A DNA stretch of 64,000 nt from Artocarpus heterophyllus (GCA_025403435.1 CM046350.1:4313512-4377511); one strand, 5' to 3'. Positions 1-11,560 are shown, numbered from the stretch's first letter. Program-made: numbers and translations. The notes: a model not told the origin generated them from the sequence alone.

Positions 1-1250
1 AATACAAAAACAAAAAGGACCCGCAATTTGCAAATACATCAGAATCAAATTCCACCCAAAAAAAAAAAAAAGGAAACTTGGACTTCTTTTATTCCACATC
101 ATCCAAAGACTCAAACTTGGGGGTCTCTTTCCATCTACAACATAAACAAGAATATTTATTAATTTTTTACTTTAGAAAACAGTCCTCACCAATCAGTCTA
201 ACAATCTCAACCGTCCATTCTTATGGCCTCCGGGCTCCATCGTGTCCATCAGATTGAGAGGGGGTCTGGAACTCATTACGGGTAATATGAATAAAAGCAA
301 AAAGTGATAAAAAATAAAAATTCAAGAGAACATTTGGTAACAGCATTTAATTGTTTCGTTACAAAGCTAGCTCTTATATATTATAATATAAATTAAAAAT
401 AAGCTATAATAGAAAATTTTTATGTATTATAATAAATTATTTTTAACTTTTAGCTCAACTGTATTGTCAAGAGCAATATAAAAGAATAAATTTTAAGATT
501 CATACGACCAATAAAGAATCTCACTCTTTGGAAGAGGGAGAAACATACATTAAAAATACGTACAAATATTTGGTACAATCCATAAATCTCTTTGCTGCTC
601 AACTATTATTTGGCATAGCTATTGCGGTACCTTATTCTATAGATTAAAAATGATTCTGTGACGTGTTATTTTCATGTTTGACACACAAGGTAATGTCATT
701 TTTTTTTGCATCACATTTTTCGGGAACTCAATATATATATATATACACACTCGCGCATGTACATTCATATTTGTATATATCAATATTATATATATATATA
801 TATATCGTGGCCCGGTTCATAAACGGGATACTGTCAAAGTCTGATCACTCCTGAACAAAACGAGAGGCACGAGGAAAAGAAAGCTCAAAAAAATCAGTAC
901 TTGAGCTTTCGAGGACTATATCAAGATTACAATGGAGGGACGCTAAAGTTTGGCTCACAGTGTAGTTTCCCAAAATCTTATTTTCTTAGCACTTAAATCC
1001 CTATTATGAAAAATTGGACGACTAACTCCTCAATAAAGCCTTCAAACATTAATGATATCTGATAAATTTTAAAGGAAAACATTACATATGGACAAATAAC
1101 TGGCAAGAAAATGGGAATATAATATTTGTCCAATTTTGGATGAAGACCAAAATGCCAAATGTCGAAATGTTTTTGACTTCGAGTGTAAAAAACCCATAAC
1201 ATATAATAACATAAAATAATCTAGTGAAATTTTATTTTTTATAACCAAAA
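1..1250. other. AT-rich intergenic, no gene seen
   Basis: No reading frame with family resemblance is visible. The stretch holds poly-A and (TA)n tracts (about 730-745 and 785-806). The part around 330-480 has the low-complexity look of the hAT-type MITEs seen elsewhere in the window, but clear ends are missing. Confidence 0.5.
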
Positions 1251-1396
1251 GGATGTTTGGCAAAATTAGTTCTAACCAAAATTTTTGGTTACTATTATGT
1301 AAAATTCTTATATAGAATAGTCATAAAAAAATGAGCTATAATATAAAGTTTTTATATGTTACGATTTTTAGTTTTAATCACACTTTTCAAACACCT
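1251..1396. mobile_element. MITE of the GTGTTTGG/CCAAACAC (hAT-like) family, degenerate
   Basis: Begins GGATGTTTGGCAAA and ends with CAAACACCTT, an imperfect inverted terminal pair, around a short AT-rich core with repeated 'ctataatataaag / ctatta' motifs. The same ends and core recur at 1917-2061, 21614-21777 and 33958-34115. Assignment to hAT rests on terminal sequence and size only; no clean 8-bp target duplication was seen. Confidence 0.45.
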
Positions 1397-1916
1397 TACA
1401 CGTTAAATTCGAGTCCTTAACAATAAAAGGAAATGGTAATATTACAAGCCACGATAATAAACAAACTTAGATATAACTAAAAAGTGCAGTATTTATCATT
1501 CTTAATGTTAGTTTAAAATGTATCAACATCCACAGCATTACTTCGAATATACCAGGAAAATCTTGTGTTTACGTCATAATCAAATTTGATAAATCATGGA
1601 CTTGCTCATTAAAATTTGCTTTTTGCAGATCAACCTAATAGTTTGGATTGAGAATTTTCAATCCATACAAAACTTAAAAAGTCCTCTCAACTCAATCCAG
1701 ACATTTGTAGTATCGATTTGACGGATTATCGTGTGAAGTTTGGGTAAGGAAGCTAGCTAGGAGTCCCATCCTGCAAAAGTAGGGCCTCATACATGTGCAT
1801 GTCATGATCAATGATAACATTTAAAGATTAGGTCTCACTCCTAGGAGGCCGATGGTTGATCCAACGTGCTGCATTTAATATAAACAAAAAGGAAAATTTT
1901 TGTGTGTGTATACGTA

Positions 1917-2061
1917 GGGTAAAGTTGGTTAAAATAAAAAAATTTTGGTTAAAAATTGTATAAAACACTCGTATATTACAGTAAAAAAAAAATTATTATA
2001 ATATAAAACTCTTATATTATACTACTAAAAAGTTAATTCTATTTAACTTTATCAAACACCC
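1917..2061. mobile_element. MITE, same hAT-like family as 1251-1396
   Basis: Starts GGGTAAAGTTGGTTAAA and ends ATCAAACACCC, about 145 bp, with no coding capacity. It ends about 55 bp upstream of the truncated wax-synthase copy at 2115, so it may lie in that copy's old promoter. Confidence 0.45.
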
Positions 2062-2114
2062 TAATAAACTAGGATCAGTACTACTGAAAAAGCAAAGAAT
2101 TAAAAGAGTGAAAA

Positions 2115-2246
2115 ATGGAAGGAGAAATACGCAACTTTACCGTGGTATGGATGTCCGTGGTGGCATCACTGTGCTACTGTCACACCCTCGGAAAGATTAT
2201 CAAACCCGGGCCAACCAGACTCTCGTCCCTTTCTCCATCTAATTAA
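2115..2246 (+). pseudogene. Truncated wax-synthase-like fragment (N-terminal 43 codons)
   Basis: An ATG-initiated 43-codon frame begins MEGEIRNFTVVWMSVVASLC. It closely matches the first residues of the intact paralogue at 3043 (MEGEMSNFAIVWISVVASLC) and the one at 30685. Similarity fades after the CHTLGKII segment and the frame ends at TAA, with no further MBOAT sequence downstream. It is a 5' fragment of a tandem copy, about 0.9 kb upstream of the intact gene on the same strand. Only the first predicted membrane segment is left, so no acyltransferase can be made. Seen directly: the frame and the similarity. Inferred: origin by unequal crossing-over or partial duplication. Confidence 0.8.
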
Positions 2247-3042
2247 GTTGTGTTTTTCTCTAGTAATTAACAAAAATTACTCTTTAATTTGCAGATGAAA
2301 CAGGAAATTTGGACTTTGTCTGGAAAGAGGATGGGTGGGCATTCTTGTCCACTAATCAGCTTCATAAAACACTAAAAATAATATATATATATATATATAT
2401 ATATTGGCTTGCAAAATTGAGACGAAATGTGGCAAAAAATGGGCGTGCCTTTCCAAAGAAGCATATGCGTAGTAGCAAATTGTTGAAGGATGATTCATAC
2501 CTAACGTTCAAACCTCATGACCTGACTTTCAATTTTTTTTTTCAAAAAGTTGGATTTAAAAGTTAGAAATTGAAAATTTTTTATTATTTCAAATTCTGAT
2601 TTATGCTTATTCTGATCAAAGTCTAAAAGTTTTTTTTTGATTTTTAGACTTATTGAATAAGTGATGATTCAACATTTCTTACTGGTCAATAAATCTTGGG
2701 ATCCCCAAAAAAATTATACACGCGTAAGACTACAAACTAATTTTGAAAAAAGTTTGATATGATCAAACATGTCCTGCTTGAAGGTCTACGGAATTCACCA
2801 GAATAATATTCCGTTAAATATTTTTGACCATGTCTACTTCATAAAACAAATTTCTAGTTCCTTTTTTCTTTTAATTCTTGGAATTTCCTGGATTAATTAA
2901 GTTTGGAGCAAAGTCAACTCATTGAATTTGGGCCATATTTTTTCCCATCAAATTCAAACTCCTCAATCTGATCTCATCACAGAAATATCATGATCAAGAT
3001 CAAAAAAAGAAAGAAACACAGTATTCAATAATAATAATAAAA
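2247..3042. other. Spacer/promoter region upstream of wax synthase 1
   Basis: AT-rich, with a (TA)n tract at about 2379-2404 and poly-T runs. No conserved frame is seen. The last 100 bp should hold the promoter and 5' leader of the gene at 3043; a (TAA)n-rich leader directly precedes the ATG. Confidence 0.4.
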
Positions 3043-4104
3043 ATGGAGGGAGAAATGAGCAATTTTGCCATTGTATGGATCTCGGTCGTGGCATCACTTT
3101 GCTATTGTCACTCTATCGCCAAGATCATCAAACATGGCATAACAAGGTTCGTAGTGATTCTCCCTGTGACGCTTCTCTTTCTTGTCTTGCCTCTAAAACT
3201 TAGGGCCATTTTTCTCTGCGGCCCAACTTCCTTCTTCATCTCTTGGCTCGCGACTTTCAAACTCATCCTCTTCTCCTTCGGTAAAGGCCCTCTTTCCTCC
3301 AACCCACCTCTCCCTTTCTCACGTTTCGTCCCTGTAGCTTGCTTTCCCATCCAAATTCAAGAAAACCCCACTAAAAAGGTCTCAAAAAAATCCCAAAAAT
3401 GGCCTCTAAACTATGCCATAAAAGCATTAATATTTGCCACAATTTTTCCCATCTACCATAACAAATCCGTTATCTATCCGAAACTCTTCTTGTTCCTCTA
3501 CGCAGTATACATCTACACCAGCTTGGAGATCATCCTAGCCATCGGGGCAGCCGCGGCTCGAGCCTTGCTCGGTGTCGAGCTCGAGCAGCAGTTCAATGAG
3601 CCTTACCTCTCCACCTCGCTTCAGGACTTCTGGGGCCGTAGGTGGAACATCATGGCCAGCAACACCCTACGGTCCACCGTCTACGTCCCCGTACGGACGG
3701 TCTCCAGCCGTCTGATCGGGAGGAAGTGGGCCCCACTGCCGGCGGTGGTCGCGGCGTTTCTAGCGTCCGGGGTGATGCACGAGTGGATCTTCTATAACAT
3801 AGGAAGGTCGAAGCCCACTTGGGAGGTCACGTGGTTCTTCGTTCTGCATGGGGTCTGTGTGGCCGTGGAAGTCGGCGTTAAGAAGTTGGTCAACCGCCGG
3901 TGGCGGCTGCCTCCGCTGGTGTCGGGGTTGACGGCGCTGGCGGCGGTGATGGGCAGCGCTTTGTGGCTCTTCCTGCCGGCGCTGATGAACTGCAATGTTG
4001 ACGTTAGGGCGCATAAAGAGATGGTTGCTTTCATTCAGTTTGTGAAGGATGTTGGCATACGGCTTAGACTAGACAAGGCTATTGTGTTCTCATCTTTTCC
4101 GTAA
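3043..4104 (+). CDS. Wax-synthase-like long-chain-alcohol O-fatty-acyltransferase (MBOAT), intact
   Basis: A single-exon 353-residue membrane protein of the plant wax-synthase/MBOAT family. Family members transfer a fatty acyl group from acyl-CoA to a long-chain alcohol (wax esters) or sterol in the endoplasmic reticulum; the substrate here cannot be told from sequence. Several hydrophobic segments span the chain, the first near residues 7-20. The family signature DFWGRRWN ends at Asn202 and the conserved SGVMHEW places the catalytic-type His at 246. Length matches the usual 340-355 residues and the C-terminal half aligns with the paralogue at 30685. The ATG was chosen because both paralogues and the fragment at 2115 share the following residues. 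The 3' half is clearly more GC-rich than the 5' half. An AATAAA lies about 50 bp after the stop. No frameshift or stop is seen, so it is probably functional. Confidence 0.9.
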   Translation: MEGEMSNFAIVWISVVASLCYCHSIAKIIKHGITRFVVILPVTLLFLVLPLKLRAIFLCGPTSFFISWLATFKLILFSFGKGPLSSNPPLPFSRFVPVACFPIQIQENPTKKVSKKSQKWPLNYAIKALIFATIFPIYHNKSVIYPKLFLFLYAVYIYTSLEIILAIGAAAARALLGVELEQQFNEPYLSTSLQDFWGRRWNIMASNTLRSTVYVPVRTVSSRLIGRKWAPLPAVVAAFLASGVMHEWIFYNIGRSKPTWEVTWFFVLHGVCVAVEVGVKKLVNRRWRLPPLVSGLTALAAVMGSALWLFLPALMNCNVDVRAHKEMVAFIQFVKDVGIRLRLDKAIVFSSFP

Positions 4105-4514
4105 ACATATATAATAGTTGACATTTTTATATATAGATATAATCTGATGATAATAAATATGTTTTGGGAAGAAAATTTAACCTTTTTTAGTTTGTGTTTT
4201 TAGCTTTTAGTTATTTTCTGAGATGATATATTGGCGCTATGTAAGTTTGAAGAAGCATTTAATATAAGCACTTCTGATGAGTAATGCATTTGATCTTATC
4301 TAATCGTTGGCAGCGTGATGATTTGCGCCACTTTTTGCAGGAGATTCTAATTGGTCATATTGCATGGAAAGCTAGGGTAGGAGAATCATCCATTTACTAG
4401 AGCACAATCTTTTAGTTTTTAAGGGGTAGGATTGAGATATTTTATGATTTTTAATAAGGTTTTCCGATCTATGCTAAGTGAAGTTCTTGGAATATGTGTT
4501 GATTATATGTATGT
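4105..4514. other. 3' flank of wax synthase 1
   Basis: AT-rich sequence with a likely polyadenylation signal near 4150. No gene seen. Confidence 0.4.
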
Positions 4515-4575
4515 ATAATTCTCAATCCAGAAAACTATCATACTCCACGTGATAGTTTTCTGGATTGAGAATTAT
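4515..4575. repeat. Perfect 26-bp inverted repeat with 9-nt loop
   Basis: The arm 4515-4540 is the exact reverse complement of 4550-4575, and the loop 4541-4549 reads TACTCCACG. A transcript in either direction would fold into a perfect stem. It lies about 410 bp after wax synthase 1 and just before the VHA-e pseudogene. It may be a small palindromic transposon remnant or a small-RNA hairpin; the sequence alone does not decide. Confidence 0.85.
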
Positions 4576-4627
4576 GGCTCTCAGTAAACACACTGATTGT
4601 GGTAGAAGTTCCTTTTGTTTAGCCAAC

Positions 4628-5050
4628 TAGAAAACCCAAGTTCTCTCATTTCTTGGTTCTTTCTCTATATATGCTTTTCAAAGTTCTTGGACGTGTCTCA
4701 ATATCTTTTTTCAAAGCTTCGATGAAGTAATCTATTCCCTTTCAGTTCCTTTTCGTCCTTGTTGTAATCTTTATTAGTTTGGATCTGCATAATTAACTGG
4801 TGACACTTTGTTGTCACAGCAGACAAAATTGGAATTGAACAATTCATATACATAAAAGACATATGCATATAAACCACTAAATTGAGAGTTGTATTTTTCT
4901 TGGCCCTTGCCAACAATTCAATGTTACACTAATCCAATCTCCAATTAGAAACATTCCTTGGCGTTTCGGGATTGTCAAGCATGACATTAAAATTTCACTT
5001 TCTTCCTCTATCAGGAAAAGGTGTAAATTAAAAGTATCCTAAAACTTTCC
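4628..5050 (+). pseudogene. V-ATPase subunit e pseudogene, intron-2 part
   Basis: This stretch matches intron 2 of the intact VHA-e gene at 45824-47321. Positions about 4755-5035 align with about 46722-46985, sharing a run reading TTGTCACAGCA(G)ACAAAATTGGAATTGA and then CCAACAATT and CACTAATCCAATCT. A short piece at 4628-4715 resembles 47090-47178, a later part of the same intron, so the copy is also rearranged. Exons 1 and 2 are not recognisable. The remainder (rest of intron 2, exon 3, 3' UTR) continues at about 9585 after a ~4.5 kb insertion. Confidence 0.75.
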
Positions 5051-8000
5051 CTTTCTTCCTCTCTGCTAGGGGTTTTATCTTAATCCTCTTAGTAAGTATG
5101 TGCCTCAATAGTAGGCTTTGAAGGGATAGAGTCCGACGATGTCCTTGGGTTTGTCTTTGGACTCCTGGTCCCTTAAGAGGTATCCAAGGGACGTGACAAG
5201 GACAGCCCCGTGAAAGGTTTGACGTTCTTGTGAACTGGGGTAGAGTTTTGGGGCTTGGGTTGAAGGTTTAGACGACGGGCTTCTAGCCACATTCGGTGTC
5301 AGAGACTTAAAGATTTAGGTGACTTGGCAGCTTGTTGGTCAAAGAGTAGCGGTTTTTCTCTTCAAGAGTTGATGGTATGTTGGTGCTCAAGGTTCTTGGC
5401 ATATCGAGGGCTTTGATCACTGTAGGCTAGAGGATCTATGAAGGTTATGTTCTCCTTGGTCGGCGGAGGTGGGTGGCGGCAGGTAGTTCTCATGTACTAG
5501 TGGTCCAATTCTTTTTCAGCTTCCTTTCGGCTTAACAATAGTGCTATTGTAACAACCCGTTTTTTTGGATTATCACTTAGCTTGCTTAAATATCACTTTT
5601 TAACTTTAATCTTACTTACTATAAAAAAAATACTAGGTAAATTTTTTTAATAATATACTCTAAAACATACTTGAAACTGTTACAACATCTGTTGCGGCGT
5701 AATTGAAACCTAAGTATAAAACTTGACTTAATAACCATTTAAACCATTCCATAAAATATTTTTAAAATGTTTTTCTAAAACGAAAAACATTTCCCATAAG
5801 ACATATCTTAAACATTTACGTTTTTTGAAAGTCTTAAAGTAGATTTTTTCTTCAAACAATGAAAATGTTTTCTTGATCCAGCGAAAGACTTCCTACAGTG
5901 ATATCTATACCCAACCATCGCATCTGTCATTCTGCAACATCGAATACGTCAACCAGTCATACTAGTTTCTCATAGGTCTACTTATAGTATAAAAGTATTT
6001 ATAATGAGCTTTCGCTCAGAAAGTTCAAAAAAATCTCACAAAATATTAAAAACATTCTTCATAAAACATTGTTTTAAACTTTTCTCATAAAACTTTCTCC
6101 ATGAGCCTTTCTTGTAACGTTTTTCATAAAATGTTTTTTCATAAACATTTTTCGTAATACATTTCTTAAAATGTTTTTCTTAAACATATCTCATAAACAT
6201 ATCATGAAAAGGACTGCAAGCAAGGTCATAATGCATGATTCCCTTTATGCTCATTTTTAAATATCAAATTATGAACTTTTTATTATCATTCTTACTTACT
6301 TGAACTTCTTTATATCATTTTTATCTTTTCTTTATCTTAAGTGTTTGTACCAACATCATAATTATGAGATCTTATACATAATGCTTCCCTTGAGGAAGAC
6401 TTAAGACCATCGGACAACGAGGTAGTAACTTTAATCTAACTTGTGCACCTTATATCTAAGAGGCTGTTACGACACTTTAATTAACATCTTTAATTTACCT
6501 TCTCGTATCTTTAGTGAGCATATCAAATGCTAAATGTACCATGTGGTATAACTTAGCATTAAAACATTAAATATGGCAAATGCAACATATTGCAAATTAT
6601 GCTTGGTCTTTAAAACTTTATGTATACTTAATGCAAACATATTTCAGGCATATTTAAAGCATTTAAAAATCGTTTACTTTATGCAATAGGTGAGGTTTGA
6701 AACTTACCTAAGCATGCTTTAGTGTTCCTATTTCATTCATTTTTCCTTTTATTAGTCGCCTTTTATGTCCTGTTTCAAATGACACCTGACCATTAGCTAA
6801 CCTTTCTCATTATCGACTTGTTTGAACTTAAACATTAACCGTTCATTCTTTTTTTTAACCTTGTTCTTATCGGTTTATTTTTTCGTCACTTAACTTGAAT
6901 GTTCCTTGATCAAATTCCATGTCTTACTAGATGGTTTTATTACTTAATGCGATATGCAACATTTTTCATCTAATCTTAGATTTACTAAACTTCTCATTTT
7001 ACTTAACTATTCCATTAAATACAAGACACGAAAAAACTTCCACTTAGGGACATTTTCCTAATTTGATAGTTTCAAGGTCCGTTTTGGCCTGACCATTTTG
7101 CTCTTGATGAGTTTTCAAAAACTTTTAGAACCCATTTAAAAACAAAACTTACGTTTCTTTGCTTCTCATAACATGAAGAGAAACCAAACATTTGCTTCTT
7201 TTTTGTAGAAGAACTATTTTATCAAGACTTTACGGTTTTGACCCTGATATGAAGATTTTGACAATTATGCCCTTAATGTTTTTCTCTTTCTTTTTTTGAT
7301 AAACACGTTAATTATTTAAAACTTAATATCTGTGGTTACTCACTACCCATCAGTGAAAATTCTCATTTCACACGGTTTTATGGTTTTGGCCCAAAACACA
7401 AAAATCTTGACATTTTTGCCGCTGATACCAAAAATAACTATTTTTAACTAGAAACTCCAATCTTTAATAAGGATTAAAACTTACAAAAGCTCATTGGTTA
7501 AACTCAACAAATTTTGAAACTTTTTTTTTCCATATTACCATTTTGAAATTTTGTGATTAAATCTCATAAAATCATAACTCATCATGTGAAATTTTTCTAC
7601 AACTTTTATGTTTTAACTTTTTTGAAATTTGGATTGCACGATGGGTTTTTGGCCCTTTTTAAAACTGCCAAGTTTGAAATAATCTTTTCAATTTAGTCTT
7701 TTTGAAATTTTATAAAACTTTATTCATAAAAGTTATTACTTACTCTTTTGGGCAAATCTTGTGCTTTGCTTGAAAAATAAAGTGGCCCCTAAAACAACAA
7801 GAATCTTCTGTTCTTGAAATTACATTAAAACTTTGTTCTAAAACAAAGTTTTCCAAACTTAAATTTAAGCATCATAATCATACACAAAACATAATCATAA
7901 TCATGCACAAAACATACAACATAAACATGCCATAAAGTCCTTTAAACATGCTAGTGTTGCTCTCACATGTTACAACCCATAGACACTACAACAAGTACCT

Positions 8001-9535
8001 TAGGCGCACGAACAAAATCAATACTAAAATATATGAAGTTTACCTATTGGATTCCATGGTTTTATCCTTCCTCCTTAATACTTGAAATCTCTCAAATTTC
8101 CTTTACAATAATCCACAACATAAGTTGTGAAAATTCCATCTAAATCATAAACAAAAACCCTAGAGCACAATAGGTAAGACTTGGGCTTTTACCTTGAAAA
8201 CTCTTTAATCTTTATCTTCTACATTTGTTCTTGCTTCTTTGTATGATTTAAAACTATATTCTTGAAAAATATGAGTAAGGGGGGACAGTTTTCTTAGAGG
8301 GGAAAATGAAGTTTTTTCTTCATGGCTCATGCAAAAAGAGATTATGAAGAAAGAGAGATTTTTTTTTTTCCAATTTTGATGACTTATAACTTAATCATCA
8401 TGTTAAACTTAATGGTGACTTAAAAGTGGCCTAAAAGTAATGGCCTATAACCAGTTTACTCAAAGGAATATATGACCAATTTCCACCCTCATGGGTGGCG
8501 CTTTTTCATGGGTCCCATTACTTTACACACAGTGTAATTTAAGATTATATATTATATTTTTTCTATACTGTCAGTATAAAATTGAGGAGATATTTCCCTT
8601 AGTAGTCTAAAATTGCACCAACTTACTTTTTACCCATACTTTCTAATCCCAATATAGTATAATTCCTAACTGCTTAGCTTTAAACAGTTCAGTTTTCATA
8701 CTGCGTAACTGTTACGACATAAATTTCATGTTGCATAACTCTATCAATGTAATCCTTATACTGCATATTTTCATAATTCTATATATTATTTTTTAAACTG
8801 TATTTTCAGTTTAAAATTTGTTACAACACATTGTGCAATAATTAAGCTTTCTAGCTTATTTTCATCTTGCTCATCAATTAACTCTTACTCTCAAATCATT
8901 CTTCCTTTGCTTAAGACTATGGTATGATATTAAATCTTAAAAATCCCATATTTATTTTTATTAAATTTGTTACAAAAATTAGATTTAATTAATAATCCTT
9001 GTGATACTCTTTATGCTCTTAAAATATTTAACAAATTTTTAAGCATAAAATTAAGCTTACAAAATTTGTTAATAATTTACTTAATATAATCCGTAGTTAT
9101 TGTATTTAATGCACTAGAAATTCTTAGATGTTACAGCTACGGCTTCCTTAAGTAATGATCATCTTGTCTCCAAATTTTTTGTTGTTGTCATTTGAAATTT
9201 ATATGCTTGTTTTAATTTTTGTTTTTATAAAATAAAGGTGTTGATATTTTTACTGTTTAAATTTAGTGTATTTTCATCCTTTTGTTTGCCTTTGGGTATG
9301 ACAATGGAGGTGGTCTTTTCACCTTCGGTTTTAGTTTGTGTATCATACCCGCTTGTTATGAGCCGTAGGTGTGTTAATGTCGGACTAGATTTGATTCTAG
9401 GTTGTGTTACTTGTCTTATGGGGTTTAGTTTCTGTTGAATGATATTATATTCTATCGACTATAATGATTGGTCATACTCAATTTTATGTGCAGGGTACTT
9501 TTTAAGTTGGCAATGAACTTTTTCCATGCAAACAA
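5051..9535. mobile_element. Insertion inside the VHA-e pseudogene, itself split by a solo LTR
   Basis: Alignment of the pseudogene with the intact intron breaks near 5050 and resumes near 9585. The flanks AAAGGTGTAAATTA (about 5018-5033) and AAAGGATGTAAAATTA (about 9536-9552) look like a slightly decayed target duplication of about 15 bp, and a short A-rich tail (CAAACAAAAA) precedes the right copy. This suggests a non-LTR retroelement. Its two parts, 5051-5547 and 9136-9535, are moderately GC-rich and contain no protein I recognise. The solo LTR 5548-9135 sits between them. Confidence 0.4.
5548..9135 (+). mobile_element. Large solo LTR (about 3.6 kb)
   Basis: The unit starts TGTAACAACCCG and ends GATGTTACA, so its ends form the TG...CA inverted pair TGTAACA/TGTTACA typical of LTRs. 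The flanking 5-mers are GCTAT (5543-5547) and GCTAC (9136-9140), a target duplication with one mismatch. There is no coding sequence, primer site or second LTR inside. The length and TGTAACA start fit Ty3-gypsy LTRs of plants. It is AT-rich with many short 'cttAAAAC/ttTCATAAA' motifs near 6000-6200. Strand was set by the TG start, but the orientation is not proven. It could also be a non-autonomous element without recognisable internal parts. Confidence 0.65.
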
Positions 9536-9584
9536 AAAGGATGTAAAATTACATCTTCTTTTTTTTTATTTTTATTTTTTAAAA

Positions 9585-10140
9585 AGGGACTTAATTTTTT
9601 TTTTGATCCAACTTTGTTGAAATTATGAACTATTATTATACCTAGAAATTACGCCCAATATAAGGTTTTCATTCTTGCATCTTGCATTTCTTTGAGACTT
9701 GATCACTTCCAAACACCTAAAGTTCTCTCATTTCTTTACGCATTGTTTCTTCTTTCTATTTTTTTTTTTTATTTCCAAAGTTTGTGGACTTATCTCAATC
9801 TCTTTTCAGCCACGTGTTTCTCATGCTCAACTCTAGGGTACCCTGTTGTCAATTTAACTGTTACTTTTGATTTTTCTAGGGGGGCAATTGTGTACCTTAG
9901 ATAGATTATGAAACCATTAATAATAATCGTTCCAATTCTTAGCAAAGGAGAGTACGGTGAATATTGAAGAGTTTTGTATGAACAATATGTTTCTGAAGAC
10001 TTTAGGTTACCCTTTTAATGTTTCAAACTCCATGCGAGGGTTTAGGTGTGTACTTTTTTGGAAGAGAATTAAATTTGCAATATAAATGAAGCTTAGTTTT
10101 TATTTTTTACTTCAGTTGTCTTTCTTTTTTCATATGGAGA
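9585..10140 (+). pseudogene. V-ATPase subunit e pseudogene, exon 3 and 3' UTR part
   Basis: Collinear with 46980-47500 of the intact gene: end of intron 2, exon 3 (about 9880-9954) and 3' UTR. In exon 3 the first Trp codon is changed (TGG to GGG), a TAG stop interrupts the frame after the VYL codons, extra AT bases widen the next part, and the terminal TAG has become TAC. The conserved VPIL codons remain readable. The 3' UTR still carries TTTCAAACTCCATGCGAGGG, nearly identical to 47398 onward. The copy is dead. Together with 4628-5050 it shows that a VHA-e gene once followed wax synthase 1. Confidence 0.8.
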
Positions 10141-10700
10141 AGAAAGGCAGGATCTCATGGCTAAAACATGTCACATCAATCAAGGGTCTTTCTACATGAA
10201 ACGATAGTACATGTTTTTAAATTATTAAATATAATCAATATTAATTTTTTATTGTAAATTTGACAGCTAAAAAGTAGATAAAGTAAATCTCCATAAATTA
10301 ACGGTAATAGAGAGTTTTTAGAGAAGTTTTTGGGTTCATGCATAACATTATTATTAACCATCTATTATTTAAGTGTCCACGTACAAACTATATAATTGTT
10401 CATCTACCCTGTACGAAAGAAATGCTGTCCAATGTGTCTGCCTAAAGTTAGGACCAAGTTCCTTTACATCAATTCACGATCTAGCTAGCTAGGTAAGTCT
10501 TTTAGGGCATGAAAGTATCAAAGGAAAAAGTAAAGAATGATTTTCTTTTCTTTTTTTTTTTTTCTAAATAATGTCTTTACTTACAAAATGTAATAAGAAT
10601 TTTGTAAACTCCATACAATAAAAGATATTAATCCTCTAGTATTGATTTCCTATCAAATAGACTAAATATCACATTTACTTAGATGTTTAAATTCAAATAT
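10141..10700. other. Intergenic, no gene seen
   Basis: AT-rich spacer between the VHA-e pseudogene and an inverted-repeat element. Nothing recognisable. Confidence 0.4.
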
Positions 10701-10704
10701 TATT

Positions 10705-11560
10705 ATTTAGGATTAATTAAAAACTCCCCCCAAATTACAGCCTTTGTAACATTTTGCCCATTGACTTTTAAAACATAATATCTGTTCCCCTTGATGTATG
10801 AGCCATTGAGAAAAATGGTTCTTCTGTTAAAATTTGACAAATAATTTTCAAATTAGAGGTATTTTGGTAATCTATTTATAAGAATAACCACAAAAATTAG
10901 AAAATAATAAACTTAGAATTTATTGATGATTAAAAACAAAAAAACCAATTAAAACTATAACATCATTTGAATTTCTCTTTTTTTGATATACCATAATTTT
11001 CTATAAAATTTTATTAATTTTTTCAAACCCAAAAAATATTTTGAAATTTTAAAAGCTGTAGATGCTAGTGAAGAAAAAGAATATAACAAAATAGATTCTG
11101 TATAACAAAAGTTATAACATAGATCTTTCAAAGAGAGAAAAAAAAAATCAGAAGGATTAATAAAATTTCTTTCATACTTCTAAAGATTTCATTGAAATTT
11201 ATAACTTTTAAATTTTTAAAATAATTTTGGGTGTGAAGAAAATTAATAAAATTTTAAAGAAAATTTTGGTATATTAAAAAAAAGAGAGACCAAAATGGTA
11301 TTATGGTTTCAGTTGATTTTTTTTTAATAATCAATAAAGACTATTTTCATAATAGTTTAAATTTTGTGGTTATTTCTATATATTACCAAAATACTCCTAT
11401 TTTAAAGAATTTTTAATTTTTTATTAAAATTCTAACAGAATGACCATTTTGTTAACGACACATACTTCAAAGGGAATAGATGTTACGTATTAAAATTCAG
11501 ACAACAAAGTGTTACAAGGTCCATAGTTCAGGGGAATTTTTGTAATTAATCCTAATTTTT
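10705..11560. mobile_element. Long-armed inverted-repeat element (foldback / Mutator-like MITE)
   Basis: The left arm (about 10705-11060) and the right arm (about 11190-11560) are reverse complements over roughly 350 bp with scattered mismatches. Shared anchors include GGATTAATTA, a stretch reading ATTTTGGTAAT, AATAACCACAAAA and GATATACCA/TGGTATATT. The core is only about 130 bp, with no coding capacity. Long terminal inverted repeats fit a non-autonomous Mutator-like or foldback element. A 9-bp target duplication was not found. Confidence 0.65.

Noticed and set aside
9238..9438. Small hydrophobic plus frame as a possible gene
   Set aside because: It sits in the interrupted insertion between the solo LTR and the VHA-e pseudogene, starts at a non-ATG codon in context, and shows no conserved feature.
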